Origin: Diphasiastrum complanatum
Lineage: Eukaryota > Streptophyta > Lycopodiopsida > Lycopodiales > Lycopodiaceae
Length of the DNA: 37,538 bases
Direction: 5' to 3'
Assembly: GCA_029204225.1 (NCBI GenBank)
Contig: MU835638.1
Coordinates: forward strand, 1 to 37,538
Positions 19,235-29,197 of the stretch are shown here, one piece after another. Below the pieces are notes generated by a model that saw only the letters and a list, made by a program, of their open reading frames with translations, searched no databases and had not been told where the DNA came from. The first letter of the stretch is position 1. The number at the start of each line of letters is the position of its first letter. The position numbers and the translations under genes are program-made.

Positions 19235-19469
19235 TATTTCTTATGCCTTTTGTGAGAGAGAAAAGGTGAGAGAGAAGAGTAAGTTTCTATCATTGTTGTG
19301 GATTTAGGGTTAATGGATGTTAGTGTTAGATCCTCCATTCATGTTGAAATCTGAACTATACTATTGCTCTCATGGGAACGAACCTCCACGTGACAACTAA
19401 CTCTGTCTCTTTGATGCTAGATTGACTAGATCTTGGATTCAGGTTAGGCAAGGAAAGAAACCCACTACA
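19224..19469 (+). mobile_element. Truncated 3' LTR of the gypsy element
   Basis: Begins with 16 bp identical to 14354-14369 and is then closely similar from about 19307 to the 5' LTR end at 14555. Between them 19240-19306 differs (cttatgccttttgtgagaga...), against a shorter tandem ggatgtagtgttaatg segment in the 5' LTR. The U3 part, roughly 470 bp including the TATA box, is missing. Confidence 0.8.
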
Positions 19470-20282
19470 TGGCTGTACATAAGCATTGGTATAATAGAGC
19501 GTTCTCGGTACCTGATTCAGAGTAGCTGGCACTCTTTATCGAAAAATATCCGGATATCACAACCAGAGACGACTATACCTTACCAGGAAAGTTCGAAGAG
19601 CTCATCAAGAAGAAACCAATCGATATCTTATCACTTTTGCATCCCCAACTAGAGTGAAGGCGGCACTTTTGTGCAAGCCAGAGCTAATCAAAGAATATCT
19701 AACAACACCGACATAATTACAAGCAGATCCATTGTACCACCCCATGCCCAGAAGGAGATCTTGGTAAGCGTTGAAAACTCCAAGCATCGGGGCCTACAAT
19801 TGGCCAGCAATAAAGTCAGAGAAGGGTTGGAGCATGACAATCGACTTTCAAAGGGCCCTCAACTGCTTTCTGACATGGCTAACTCTTGAGATCCCATCAT
19901 ACTGGAAGCCTACTATAATGTGGAGACACTGTTGACAGTTACAAAGGTGGATACTAGGTGGGACTTGTATTTTGGCGAGTATTGTTTCAATCCCAACAAA
20001 GCCTTCAAAATACCGGACCTACCATCGCTTGTCTGCCATGTAATTAGTCAATATCGCGAGGTTGGAAAGATGGAACATGACTGGCTTCCTTGGAAATATG
20101 CACCCGACGTTCGGCCCAATATGCTCGCAATCCACAACGTGCAACACATTGTGGACTCGTTTCGTTCGCATTGTTGTAGAAACCCACCGAAAAGTTCGCG
20201 ATGCCGAAGATGCGAAGGGCAAATAGATAGAGCAGGGCCCTTGTTGCACGTCTCACCACCTAGTATCTTACTTTCTTATTAA
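19470..20282 (+). pseudogene. 3' part of the split unrecognised gene
   Basis: After the right target duplication (tggct, 19470-19474) the frame of the 5' part resumes: VHKHWYNRAFSVPDSE, TAG (19523), LALFIEKYPDITTRDD, PGKFEELIKKKPIDILS, to a TGA near 19653. One frame over, it continues as GGTFVQARANQRISNN, TGA (19887), TVTKVDTRWDLYFGEYC, WLPWKYAPDVRPNML, to 20282. The total beyond the insertion is about 265 codons. I do not recognise the protein; the hydrophilic, Trp-containing blocks look like a real globular domain. An A-rich tail starts right after the last stop. Two stops are simple C-to-T changes and one indel is needed. Confidence 0.45.
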
Positions 20283-21050
20283 AAAACAAAAAAGAAGTCC
20301 AAAAAAAGTATCAACGAACTCATCTTATCTTTCTTGTTTTTCAAGTTAATTCATTTTCTCATTTTCATTTTCATATATTCCTTTATCTATTTATTTATTT
20401 TTTCGTTCTCTGTTTGTACATATACCTTCTCTATTTCCCCCCCTCTACAACTAAATTTTGTTGCCCAAAAAAAAAAGATTTCTCACATTTTTCGTCGCCT
20501 CTCTTCCCCCTCTTGTCTATACCTCTTTTCACCCTCTTTCACAATGGTTTCACGTCGCCACGCACGCCAATGCCAACGACATACGTAGGTGCCAAGGGAC
20601 TGTCACCAAAATCGTAGTGAGGGCATGTTAGAAGATTCTGGTGAAGATCTTCTAACGGATTCTAGATGCCGAAAGAGCCTAACGAATATCAAGTGAAGGA
20701 ATCGAGCCGCCAAACTACACTATGGAGCGTCGACAATAAACCAGTTCCAGAATCTAGATTTATTGGGAACGCCAATATTCAATTTAGAATTTTTTTTTTT
20801 TGGTTGTGATTCTTTTTTTTTTTCATTTTCTTCACTTTGAAAGGCTCGGACGTCGTCTTACATCATTTTTCAAAAAAAAACTTTGTAATATTGCTTTTAA
20901 GCGCGGTCAGAAAAATTATCCTATTTGCACTTGAAACCGATATTCGAAAAAAAAAACCTTTTGTTTTTCAATATCGATTTTGAGCATGTTTGTGGCTCTG
21001 GACTTATTCTAATACTTTGTTTGCGAAGAAACAACTAGTTACTATGGAAG
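20283..21050. other. Pyrimidine-rich and homopolymer-rich spacer
   Basis: 20330-20560 is strongly T/C-rich (tttcattttcatatattcct, ccctctttcacaatgg). Runs of 8-11 T or A recur at 20789, 20812, 20872 and 20947. No gene is visible. It could be the 3' flank of the split gene or internal sequence of another element. Confidence 0.4.
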
Positions 21051-21341
21051 CCTACTAGAGGTGAAGCTTGTCAGATCAAAGTAAAAAATAGATTGAATAC
21101 GACAACAAGGATTGTGTTTTACTTGTAAGCAAAAATGGAAACCAAGGCATAAATGTGACAAAGCTAAATTTGTAGGCATTTCTTTGATTGTTGAAGATGA
21201 TGAGAAGAAGTTAGTACGAGTCAAGAGAATGTTGCTATTACTGAACCATTGCGAAGTAATGAAAGGAATTAAGATACTACATCTGATGAATCACCACATA
21301 ATCAGTTGGACCACGGATAGTAGGAAGGACCTATTGTGAAT
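21051..21341 (+). pseudogene. Ty3/gypsy gag zinc-finger fragment
   Basis: The frame from 21112 reads CFTCKQKWKPRHKC (CX2CX7HXC), then VEDDEKK. This spacing and the following acidic stretch are typical of the Gag-Pol junction in chromovirus-type gypsy elements (LCf.C.ekw.pgHrC), unlike the CCHC knuckles of the element at 13.9-19.5 kb. Upstream and downstream coding is lost to frameshifts. Confidence 0.6.
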
Positions 21342-21665
21342 ATTTTATGGATCACTAAGATCCAAATTTATCTCTTGATCTTTGATTATGAATGACAACA
21401 CAATTTGCACCATTGACAATGTAGAAACACAACATCTACTTTATGAAAGAGATGCAAACTCAACAAGATCTTGACCAAACATGAACAATATGAAATAATG
21501 AAGTTGTTGTCCGTGCCATAATAGTACCATAATAGGTTTCACACGTGTGGATCCAAATCTCAACAAATATAAGCATTCTACACACAAGGCTGCAAGATGT
21601 TATCACTATAGTGCACCAATGGATAGATGAACCCAAGAGAACTCATGTATAAGCATGAAATGAGA

Positions 21666-21996
<331 letters not shown>

Positions 21997-22256
21997 AACT
22001 ATTCAAAGTTGAATCTTCCAAACTCGACCTTCTACATGTCCCTCACTTTCTAAAAGTGGTAATTCAAAAACATTTAGACTAGTTGACAACACCTCAGAAG
22101 GGATTTTTCCATCCAATACCACACTCAGCCTTCACATAAAGTTCTATTCTTCCTCTCGGCCTCTCCATTTTGTTGTGGTTTCCTTGGGCTTGTGTATTCC
22201 TGAAGAAACAAAACGTTTCTATTACCAAAGCTTTGTTAGCTTTCAGCCCTCATTCT

Positions 22257-22385
22257 GATGAAAAGACATGAAGCAAAAATGTTAGCGAACATCACGAAAA
22301 GACACGAAGCGAAAATGTTCGTGAAAACCCTGATGAAGAGACACGAACGCGAAAAGTTTGCGAAAGAAAATTTTTCGTGATATAG
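22257..22385. repeat. Degenerate tandem repeat, three 36-39 bp units
   Basis: Units begin aaaagacatgaagcaaaaat (22261), aaaagacacgaagcgaaaat (22297) and aagagacacgaacgcgaaaa (22336). A looser relative (gacacgaaaatcttcgcgac) lies near 22429. The differences are mostly C/T or G/A at CpG sites. The minus-strand frame repeats NIFASCLF, an effect of the array. Confidence 0.65.
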
Positions 22386-22829
22386 CAGGAGAAGGTCAGA
22401 CAACGTGAAAGTCAAACGGCTTGAAGCGACACGAAAATCTTCGCGACACTTTCTGACCTTCATGCTCCAAAGGATCAGGAAAATCATGCAAGTACCATGA
22501 AGTACAAAACCCTGATCTAATATGATGACGTCAATGGAAGAGCGTTAGGACGTGCCTAATCCATTTCTCTTTTAATCCATGATCAGTTATAGATTGTTTA
22601 GTCTATCTAATCTAGTATGCTACTCGAAATGTATAAGATACATACAGTAGCGGATAGAATATAGATAACACACAGAACACATGTAGAAGTCCGCCTGCGA
22701 GCGCGACAAGTTTTGTGAGCAGGAACCACAGAGATCCAAGAAGTCCGCTAGTAAGCGAGACATTACTCGTGGGAGAACATCGCTTCCCTCACGCCAACGC
22801 GTTGTGTGGGTCTGCCATACAACGTTCGA

Positions 22830-23200
22830 TATTCTGATCATCTTTTTGAGTAAGTACTACACCTATTGCAAATGATGAAGTATCTACATATACATTGAAC
22901 TTTTTTGTTCAATCTAGAGGTCTTACTCCACATGCTTCACCTAAGGACTATTTTAATTTTTCAAAAGCTTCCTGGTGATCATTCTGATGGGCCAGGTGGA
23001 TCAGGATCTGACTCAAAACTTTGTTCAAATGGTGAGATGTAGATTCAGATGATGGCTCACTCTCTGGTTCAGATTCCAGTTCAGAATTGGAATCAGAACT
23101 ATGTTCAAAAGATACAGATTCTGATGAATTTGAGAGATTCGATGAATCAGCAAATTTTTCCTCAAAGGAATTTACAAATGATACGGAAGCTTCTTAGGTA
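22830..23200 (-). pseudogene. Ty3/gypsy RNase H start, inverted, with an acidic stretch upstream
   Basis: Minus strand, about 22985 to 22830: HQEAFEKLK, stop, CGVRPLD, stop, KKFNVYVDTSSFAIGVVLTQ. This is the join from the RT thumb to RNase H in gypsy elements (h..aF..LK......vL..pd..kpF.l.tDAS..aiGavL.Q), with the first catalytic Asp kept in YVDTS. Directly upstream on the same strand (23200-23000) is a Ser/Glu-rich stretch (SSDSNSELESEPESEPSSES) that is not part of RT. It probably belongs to another sequence joined by a rearrangement. Confidence 0.75.
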
Positions 23201-24128
23201 CAACCGAAATAGGTAAGCATTCTTTTCTTGTATCAAATCTTGCTTAGGTGGCCAAGATCACATTGTACATCATTACAAAACCTAATATACAATATTGGCA
23301 TGAGATTATTTATTGGTTGGCTCTCTTAGCATATTGAAACATTGTCTTCAAAGCAAGTGAATGACTTAAGTTCCATAAACGAGTCTTTGTGACTTAGATA
23401 GACATAATTGGACATGTCTTTCCTACTTGGTATCTATACTAAAAATTTATTTTTAAAAAAAACTACCAAGACCACAAGCTACATTCTAATAATGTTAGAG
23501 TTACTTGAGACAACAAACAAAATGCTATATAGAACTATAAAAAACCAAATGGATCGCATAATACATCTTGTAACTTAGAGCTTAGCTATGTTGACATATA
23601 CAAAACAAATTATTTTTACATTTACAAAGCTAAGCATTTGCTTGATCAAGTTATTAGGTAGATTATCATGTAGACTATAACATGAGTAGTTTATTTGGTA
23701 AGTTTTTAAATATTGAAACTTTGCTAAGTCCTTGATTAAACCTTTTTTATTATAAAATTTTTAGGTGACAAATAGCAAAACAACTAGTGATGTAAGCTAA
23801 AGACCAACCATTCTTCTGATGATGAAAACAACCCATGTGAAATTTTCCATTAACTCAAATAACAAAGAAGACAACCGACCTTTCAAATCAAACATCCATG
23901 GTTGTCTAGAACATCACTCCTTTAGAAATGTTAACTACACATTATCTAACTTGAAATGATCATCCACCTAAAGTTACAAGAAGGACAAAATTAAATAATG
24001 CTGGTTGTGGCCTACTTTGATTTGACATGTCATTACTAAGAGTTATGTAGAATTTAGTTAATCTACATTTTTTTAACTCTCTTATATGCAACTTGAACAT
24101 ATAAGTCAACATGGAACATCTCAACAAT
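23201..24128. other. No gene seen; AT-rich
   Basis: Short ORFs only. No motif, tRNA or repeat array recognised. Confidence 0.4.
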
Positions 24129-25034
24129 GTTAGGGTTCGTAGCAAATTGGTCAAAAATCTTGAAAAAATTGACTTGCTCCAATTTGAGACTACAAATTGT
24201 TTATTGTGGTGAGTAAAAATTTAAGATCTAATTATGATCCTAAATGTGGATCTTGGCCAATAGTAGTTGCACACAAATCACTTGTCAGATTTGTAGACAA
24301 TTCTACACACAATCACTAGTTTAATAAAGATAACTCTACCAAAACAAGATAGAATCAAAAGCTATTCAATATATGAAAAGATCTAATCCAATTTTATGTT
24401 AACAAGCCTTAAAACAACAACAGATTATTTATTTCCTTCTTCCAATAGGGATTGAACAAGCTTACAACAAGTATTCTACCTAAAAGTAGAAGAGAACCAA
24501 ATATGAGTAGATACTATTGAATTCAAGCCTTCCAAAAGTGGAATGCCACTTAGGTTCTACTGTTCTAGCATAATCCTTGCTATTTATAGCTGAGAGTGAT
24601 GACTATCTCTCTCCTCTCTCTAGAGTGGTTTGCCCTAGTTTATCCAAAACTTGTCCTAAACTAGTCATAATGGCCAAATTTGCCAAATAAAGCTAAAAAT
24701 GAAATTTTGCATGACTAAGTGCCTAAGTGAACTTGGACCCAACTTTAAAATGGTCATGTCCACTGATTTCACACATGTGAAAAATCATGTGAAGTGTATA
24801 TACAATTTTGGCCTCTAAAATGTCTAAAATAGCCAAAAGAAATTGACAAATTTTCACATGATGCATTCTTTAAGTTGCACCACTACTACTAATTCAAATC
24901 AATGAAGATCGATTGAGAAATAGTCGCGTGATAAATTTATTGTTTAAAGCATCACATGTTGGACTTTCTGAGATTGAAGACAAAAGAAAGCTTTCAAAGA
25001 AAGATTGATTGGAAATCCCATAACTAACACTCCC
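24129..25034 (-). mobile_element. Candidate LTR on the minus strand
   Basis: Read on the minus strand: purine-rich gaaaattgggag, then TGTTAGTTATGGG from 25034. A TATA box (ctataaatagc, about 24583) and a possible end ...CCCTAACA at 24129 would give matching 6-bp inverted ends. An internal segment (tagaggccaaaattgtatat, about 24815-24795) resembles tagaggccaaaaatattgta at about 2455 in the plus-strand LTR, suggesting related LTR families. It lies downstream of the inverted copia gag-protease, as its 3' LTR should. No partner copy was identified. Confidence 0.4.
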
Positions 25035-25130
25035 AATTTTCTACAACTGACTACTCACTTGGTGTTAGATCCAAAGCCCTTTTTTGGCCCTTGGAAACAC
25101 AAGTACAAGGGGCTGTAGGCATAAATTTTG

Positions 25131-25151
25131 TTGGCATCGTTGCCAAGGAGA
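25131..25151 (+). promoter_or_regulatory. Second tRNA-Asp-type primer site relic
   Basis: ttggcatcgttgccaaggag is nearly the primer site of the gypsy element at 14560, with gg changed to aa. No gag follows on the plus strand, so this would be a fragment of a related element. Confidence 0.45.
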
Positions 25152-25740
25152 CAATGTTAGTTTAGATTGGATGTGATTTTTTGATGATTTATTTTACTAG
25201 TTGCATTGGTATGGGGAGTGTCCAACTTCATCCAATATTATTTTCTCTCAAATCTTGCTCTACACCAAGAAAAACCAAAAAAGTATAAATGTTGCATTTT
25301 TTCACCTCTTCAAATTTCTACTCGCCATCTTCATTTTTCACTATTCTATGATAGACTCTACGCACCCTCTCCTCCATAAATAGTGTAGAGTTTGCTCCAT
25401 CATCCAACCAATTGGTGAGTAAAATTGTTCTATTCATCCGTTTACTCATCCAGTCAATTTTCTCTCAATTAATTTTTATCACCATCTTTATAGTAGTTCT
25501 TATAGCTCAAATTTGTCACATGCTAGACCAATTAGTAGAATTGTTCTACTCACCCAGTAGATTTTTTACACTTTACTCGCCATTAGTATAGAACCTGCAT
25601 TTGTTCGATCCAATGAAGAGAGGGAAACTTTTTGAAGCTCTTAGGTTTTGAGGTTGACCCGCAAGATTTTCTTCTCTTTGATGCTCCTCCTCAATCCTAG
25701 CAAGATCACGATTTTTGAGCATGGTCAGGGAGGAGATCGC
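25152..25740. other. Spacer with a short diverged direct repeat
   Basis: No gene. Segments around 25402-25450 (ccaattggtgagtaaaattg, ttctattcatcc) and 25524-25560 (ccaattagtagaattgttct, actcaccc) are related, about 120 bp apart. Confidence 0.4.
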
Positions 25741-27000
25741 TTAGCATGGCAAGGTCTCCACTTGAGCGATCTCCTTCTTTGCCATGTTCACACGATCAAT
25801 ATCAAAATTAGCATCTAACTCAAACAATCTTCCATGTTTAAATCCATTTTCTATGCAATTATCACTCTTCAAAATGGAATAAACACCATGCTTGAAGTGG
25901 ACATCCAAACCATTATCCATATGACCAACACTTGGCAAGTTTTTGGTGATTGATGGTACATAAAGAACATTGTCTAGATCCATTCTTTTAGAAGATCCTA
26001 GACACAAAAATATGATTGATGTCATCAAGGATGAGTCTCCTTCATCCTCCTCTTCATGTGCAAGGTTTCTTTTTGTAAAGTGAAAACTAGTCCCACTATC
26101 AATTCACCATGATTCTCTTGACTTACTCTTGCTTGTTGGTAAAGATGTTGATGCCATCCTGTGCAAGGTTTCCTTGTTTGCTCTCCTCTTGTGCATTTTG
26201 CCTCTTGTAGCATTCGGATGCAAAATGACCCTTCTTCCCACAAAAGAAGCATTTTATCTTGGACTTATATACTTTCCCTTTGTCTTTGAGCTTGTTGCTT
26301 GGTCCTCCTCCTTAGCATCCTCGCTTTGGTTCTTCTTTTTGCCTTTTCTTGAGAAATTTGTTTTCTCATCTCCATCATGCAAAGACAAGGAGCTCATCCT
26401 ATTCTTGGCATGTTGGCCTCTACACTCCTCGACCACAAGCACACTATGTAACCTGTCAATAGAAGGTAGACTATTTTGAATGGAAAACTTTGGACCAAGT
26501 TGGAGTACTCATCTCCAAGTCCATTAAGGATCACTTGAACAAGTTCGTTATCATGAATCTTATCTCCTATTGAAGCAAGTTCCTTGTTAAGAGATTTGAT
26601 TCTTAGAACATATTCTTGTGTACTTTCATCACTTCTCCTCATGCGCTACAAGTTTTGATTTTTTAGCATAAGCACTCTTGAAGTATTGTTGGATTCCTAT
26701 ATAGCTTTTAAAGAATCCCAAGCTTCCTTGGCTGAAGTGCAAGTGACGACTTCCTTGATAAAATCATACTAACATTCATTTTCACACAATGTAATGCTTG
26801 ACTTGCCCTCTTCTTGTACTTCACCAATTCTTGTCTTCCTAGAGGTTCACCATCTTCATCTAGGACAAGATCATAGAGGCCTTGGAGAGCACTAGGAGTG
26901 ACTCCATACTCACTTTCAATATTGAGTAGTTTGTAGAATTTAACCTCTCACTAGCTTCGAAGAGGATAAATCCAAGTGATCTCATCTTGCTAGTGGCCTG
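25741..27000 (-). pseudogene. Ty1/copia gag and protease remnant, inverted
   Basis: Minus strand in order. Gag N-terminus FEASERLNSTNYSI (about 26980). TSAKEAWDSLKAI (about 26730). The UBN2-type Gag core STQEYVLRIKSLNKELASIG and ELVQVILNGLGDEYSNLVQS (26642-26470). A Lys-rich linker and the zinc knuckle CFFCGKKGHFASECYKR (about 26250-26200). Protease IDSGTSFHFTKR with the DSG active site (about 26115). LDNVLYVPSITKNLPSVG (about 25965), the usual end of the protease domain. The knuckle is intact CX2CX4HX4C. Frameshifts separate the blocks. Integrase, RT and RNase H are missing after 25741, where an LTR candidate follows at 25034. Confidence 0.85.
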
Positions 27001-28386
27001 TACTATGAATGTACTTCTTGGCCCTCCCTAAGTTTTTTTCCAGAATTTGCCTCACTTGATGTTCACAGTAGCAAGATCAAAGCCACCAGTAGCAAGATCA
27101 AAGTGATCTTAATTCAAAGAACTACATTGAAAGATTCTACAAAGTATGGCTCAAGAAAATTGAATAGATTTGATTCTAGAAGTTCACAAAGATTTCACTT
27201 GAATTGAATGACTCAAAATAGACTTCTAGTCTCAGCCCTCTCACTGAGATTGAATGGAAGTACGATGAGTTCACTTCAAAATTTAACCAAATCACATCAA
27301 AAAATCAATGATTTTGGCAAAACAATGACTCTCTTACACCCCTTTTTCTTGATGATCCAACAAGACTGAAAAACCACTTTTAAGGACTTGTTCTTAGCAC
27401 CTATTAATCGTATTTAATGACATAAAGTCAAATATCAATAGTGGCAAATTATCTTTGATGCTTTCTCTTTGATTTGTTTCAAAAACCTCATCAAGATGAT
27501 GTGTAGAAAAATTATGAGGATCCTATCAATAATGGAACATTAAATGCAGATACAATAGCTCCCCACACACATGAGAAGTACACTTGCGGCCCACTATCTA
27601 CTTTAAACCTCAAATTTTGAATCAATTACTTAGTATAAGTTCACCCTCTCAAAACTAGTTATTTAGCATCAAACTTGCTACATTTTGACTCAGTTTTAAT
27701 CAACAATTAAACTCTTGTACTTGGATCTGATGTCATGTGCTGCATGTAATTGGCACATGAGCTTACTAATGAATTGCCAAATATAGCCATGGAGCTAAAG
27801 TAGACTAGAACTAGTCAGTAGGATTGTCAATAAAGTGGCTCGAACAACCTCACTATAATTGTGAATAGCGGACCTATAATAATGGTTGTAAGGCCCCAAT
27901 TTAGCTAAATAAGACCCCAAACTTATAGTAGAGGCACAAATGACCACTATCAATAGCTAAAATTGTGTTAAATTTGGAGGCTATTATTCATGTCTTAGTT
28001 TGAATCTGAGCCAATTTCCAGCCAATTTGGTGAAAAATTGACAAGGTCAAATCCTAGCTTTGGTTGGAGAATTGGGAGAGAAGCATTTCAACCTTTCATT
28101 CTTGAACTTTTGTTTTTTGGTAAACTTTTTGTAGTCTTTTCATTCTGAAGTTTTGCTAGAATCACTTTAAAAAAAATAATTATATGACCTAATCCTACCA
28201 ATGCCCAGCCCTAACCCTACCCTTGCCAATTAGGTTAGGAATGAGGAGTGAAAAAAAATAGAGAAATACTATGGCAAAAAATTTTAACCCTAATTCTTGG
28301 GTTTACAACCAAAAAAAAGCCCTAAACCTAAACCCACCTCCTCCTCATGGCTCCCTAATACCTCTCTTTCTGTCTCTCCCTTACAG

Positions 28387-28389
<3 letters not shown>
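27001..28389. other. Spacer; possible leader of the inverted copia relic
   Basis: No ORF with motifs. A 22-bp tandem duplication (cagtagcaagatcaaag) lies at about 27067 and 27089. The stretch may hold the leader and 5' LTR of the minus-strand element, but no second LTR copy matched by eye. Around 28290-28345, short ccctaa/cctaaaccc words resemble telo-boxes. Confidence 0.4.
27724..27735 (-). promoter_or_regulatory. Possible primer binding site of the inverted copia relic
   Basis: On the minus strand tgacatcagatc matches nine of twelve bases of tggtatcagagc (initiator Met tRNA complement). It lies upstream of the gag remnant and is followed on the plus side by tgtgctgc, which would be the LTR end read backwards. 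The match is weak and the leader would be long, about 700 bp. Confidence 0.3.

Positions 28390-28457
<68 letters not shown>
28390..28457. repeat. (CT)n microsatellite
   Basis: Uninterrupted CT dinucleotides, about 34 units. They lie within a pyrimidine-rich segment that may be a leader of an old transcript, though no gene start could be shown. Confidence 0.97.
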
Positions 28458-28460
<3 letters not shown>

Positions 28461-29197
28461 CTGATTGCGTCCATTTCTGCGTCTCACTTTTGGAAAATAT
28501 TCTCAAAAGATTCCATACATCACCCCACCTCGGTTCGCATGCCCAGCCATGGCTTTGTGCCATCAAAATTTTCTTTTTTTTTCGATTTTTTTTCAAAAAA
28601 AATTACAGTCCCTATTTCTGCCGCTGGTGGTCGCATAAAAAAATTATTATCAAATTTCAAGATTTTTACGGCTTGTTTTTCCTCAACAGCCCAATGCTCC
28701 AAGGAAACTAATTTTTTAAGTAAAGGGCCCCTTTCTAAGTTAGGTATTGAATTCCATTTTTCCTTTCTTTATATACCTTAACTTTCTCATATGACCTCGG
28801 ATTTCAGTACTACAAGAACGGGAAGCACACAGTTCGTCAAGCTAAGTACAATAACTGTATTTTGGTAATCATTATTTTAGTTTTATTTTTCACCCCCCTC
28901 TTCCCTAAGTACATTCACGTTTTATATACAAATTCTTTGAATATTTGTATCTTCTCCATTTGAGCTCGGATTTCGGTGCCCTAAAAGGCAAAATTCATCA
29001 GCTCAACAAGATTGACAATGTAGAAGCCTTATCAATATCCCAAATCTGACCTCTTCAAAAGTTCTTTGTATTTTCTCTAATTGAAAACCCATGCCTATTG
29101 TCACTGCTTAACTACACCTTGCTAAATCTAATTTCCATACCATTTCAAAGTTCATCCCAAGTTTGCAATCCACAGTTACAAATTCAGTTATTCCACA
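28458..29197. other. Non-coding stretch with a diverged direct repeat
   Basis: Two related segments, at about 28770-28850 and 28945-29025: tatataccttaactttctca then gacctcggatttcagtac, against atatttgtatcttctccatt then gagctcggatttcggtgc. Each is followed by a purine-rich stretch and a (cgtcaa/catca)gct(ca/aa) word. This may be part of an LTR or leader. No gene seen. Confidence 0.4.

Larger units (their letters stand above)
13881..19469 (+). mobile_element. Internally deleted Ty3/gypsy retrotransposon
   Basis: Order: 5' LTR, tRNA-Asp-type primer site, leader of about 1.2 kb, gag with four zinc knuckles, gag-pol linker, protease, start of RT, truncated 3' LTR. RT palm, RNase H and integrase are absent. 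The missing part ends in a 16-bp identity (attgggattgatattt) shared by the 5' LTR at 14354-14369 and the fusion point at 19224-19239. The primer type and the protease spelling suggest the Tat/Athila side of gypsy rather than a chromovirus, but without RT this is not settled. It lies inside an older reading frame and is flanked by a near-match 5-bp duplication. Confidence 0.85.

Noticed and set aside
22257-22385. CRISPR-like appearance of regularly spaced repeats
   Set aside because: Units are contiguous and diverged with no unique spacers, and the DNA is eukaryotic.
26129-26479. Plus-strand ORF with hydrophobic segments resembling a membrane protein
   Set aside because: Antisense of the copia gag/zinc-knuckle region, whose minus-strand reading is clearly conserved.
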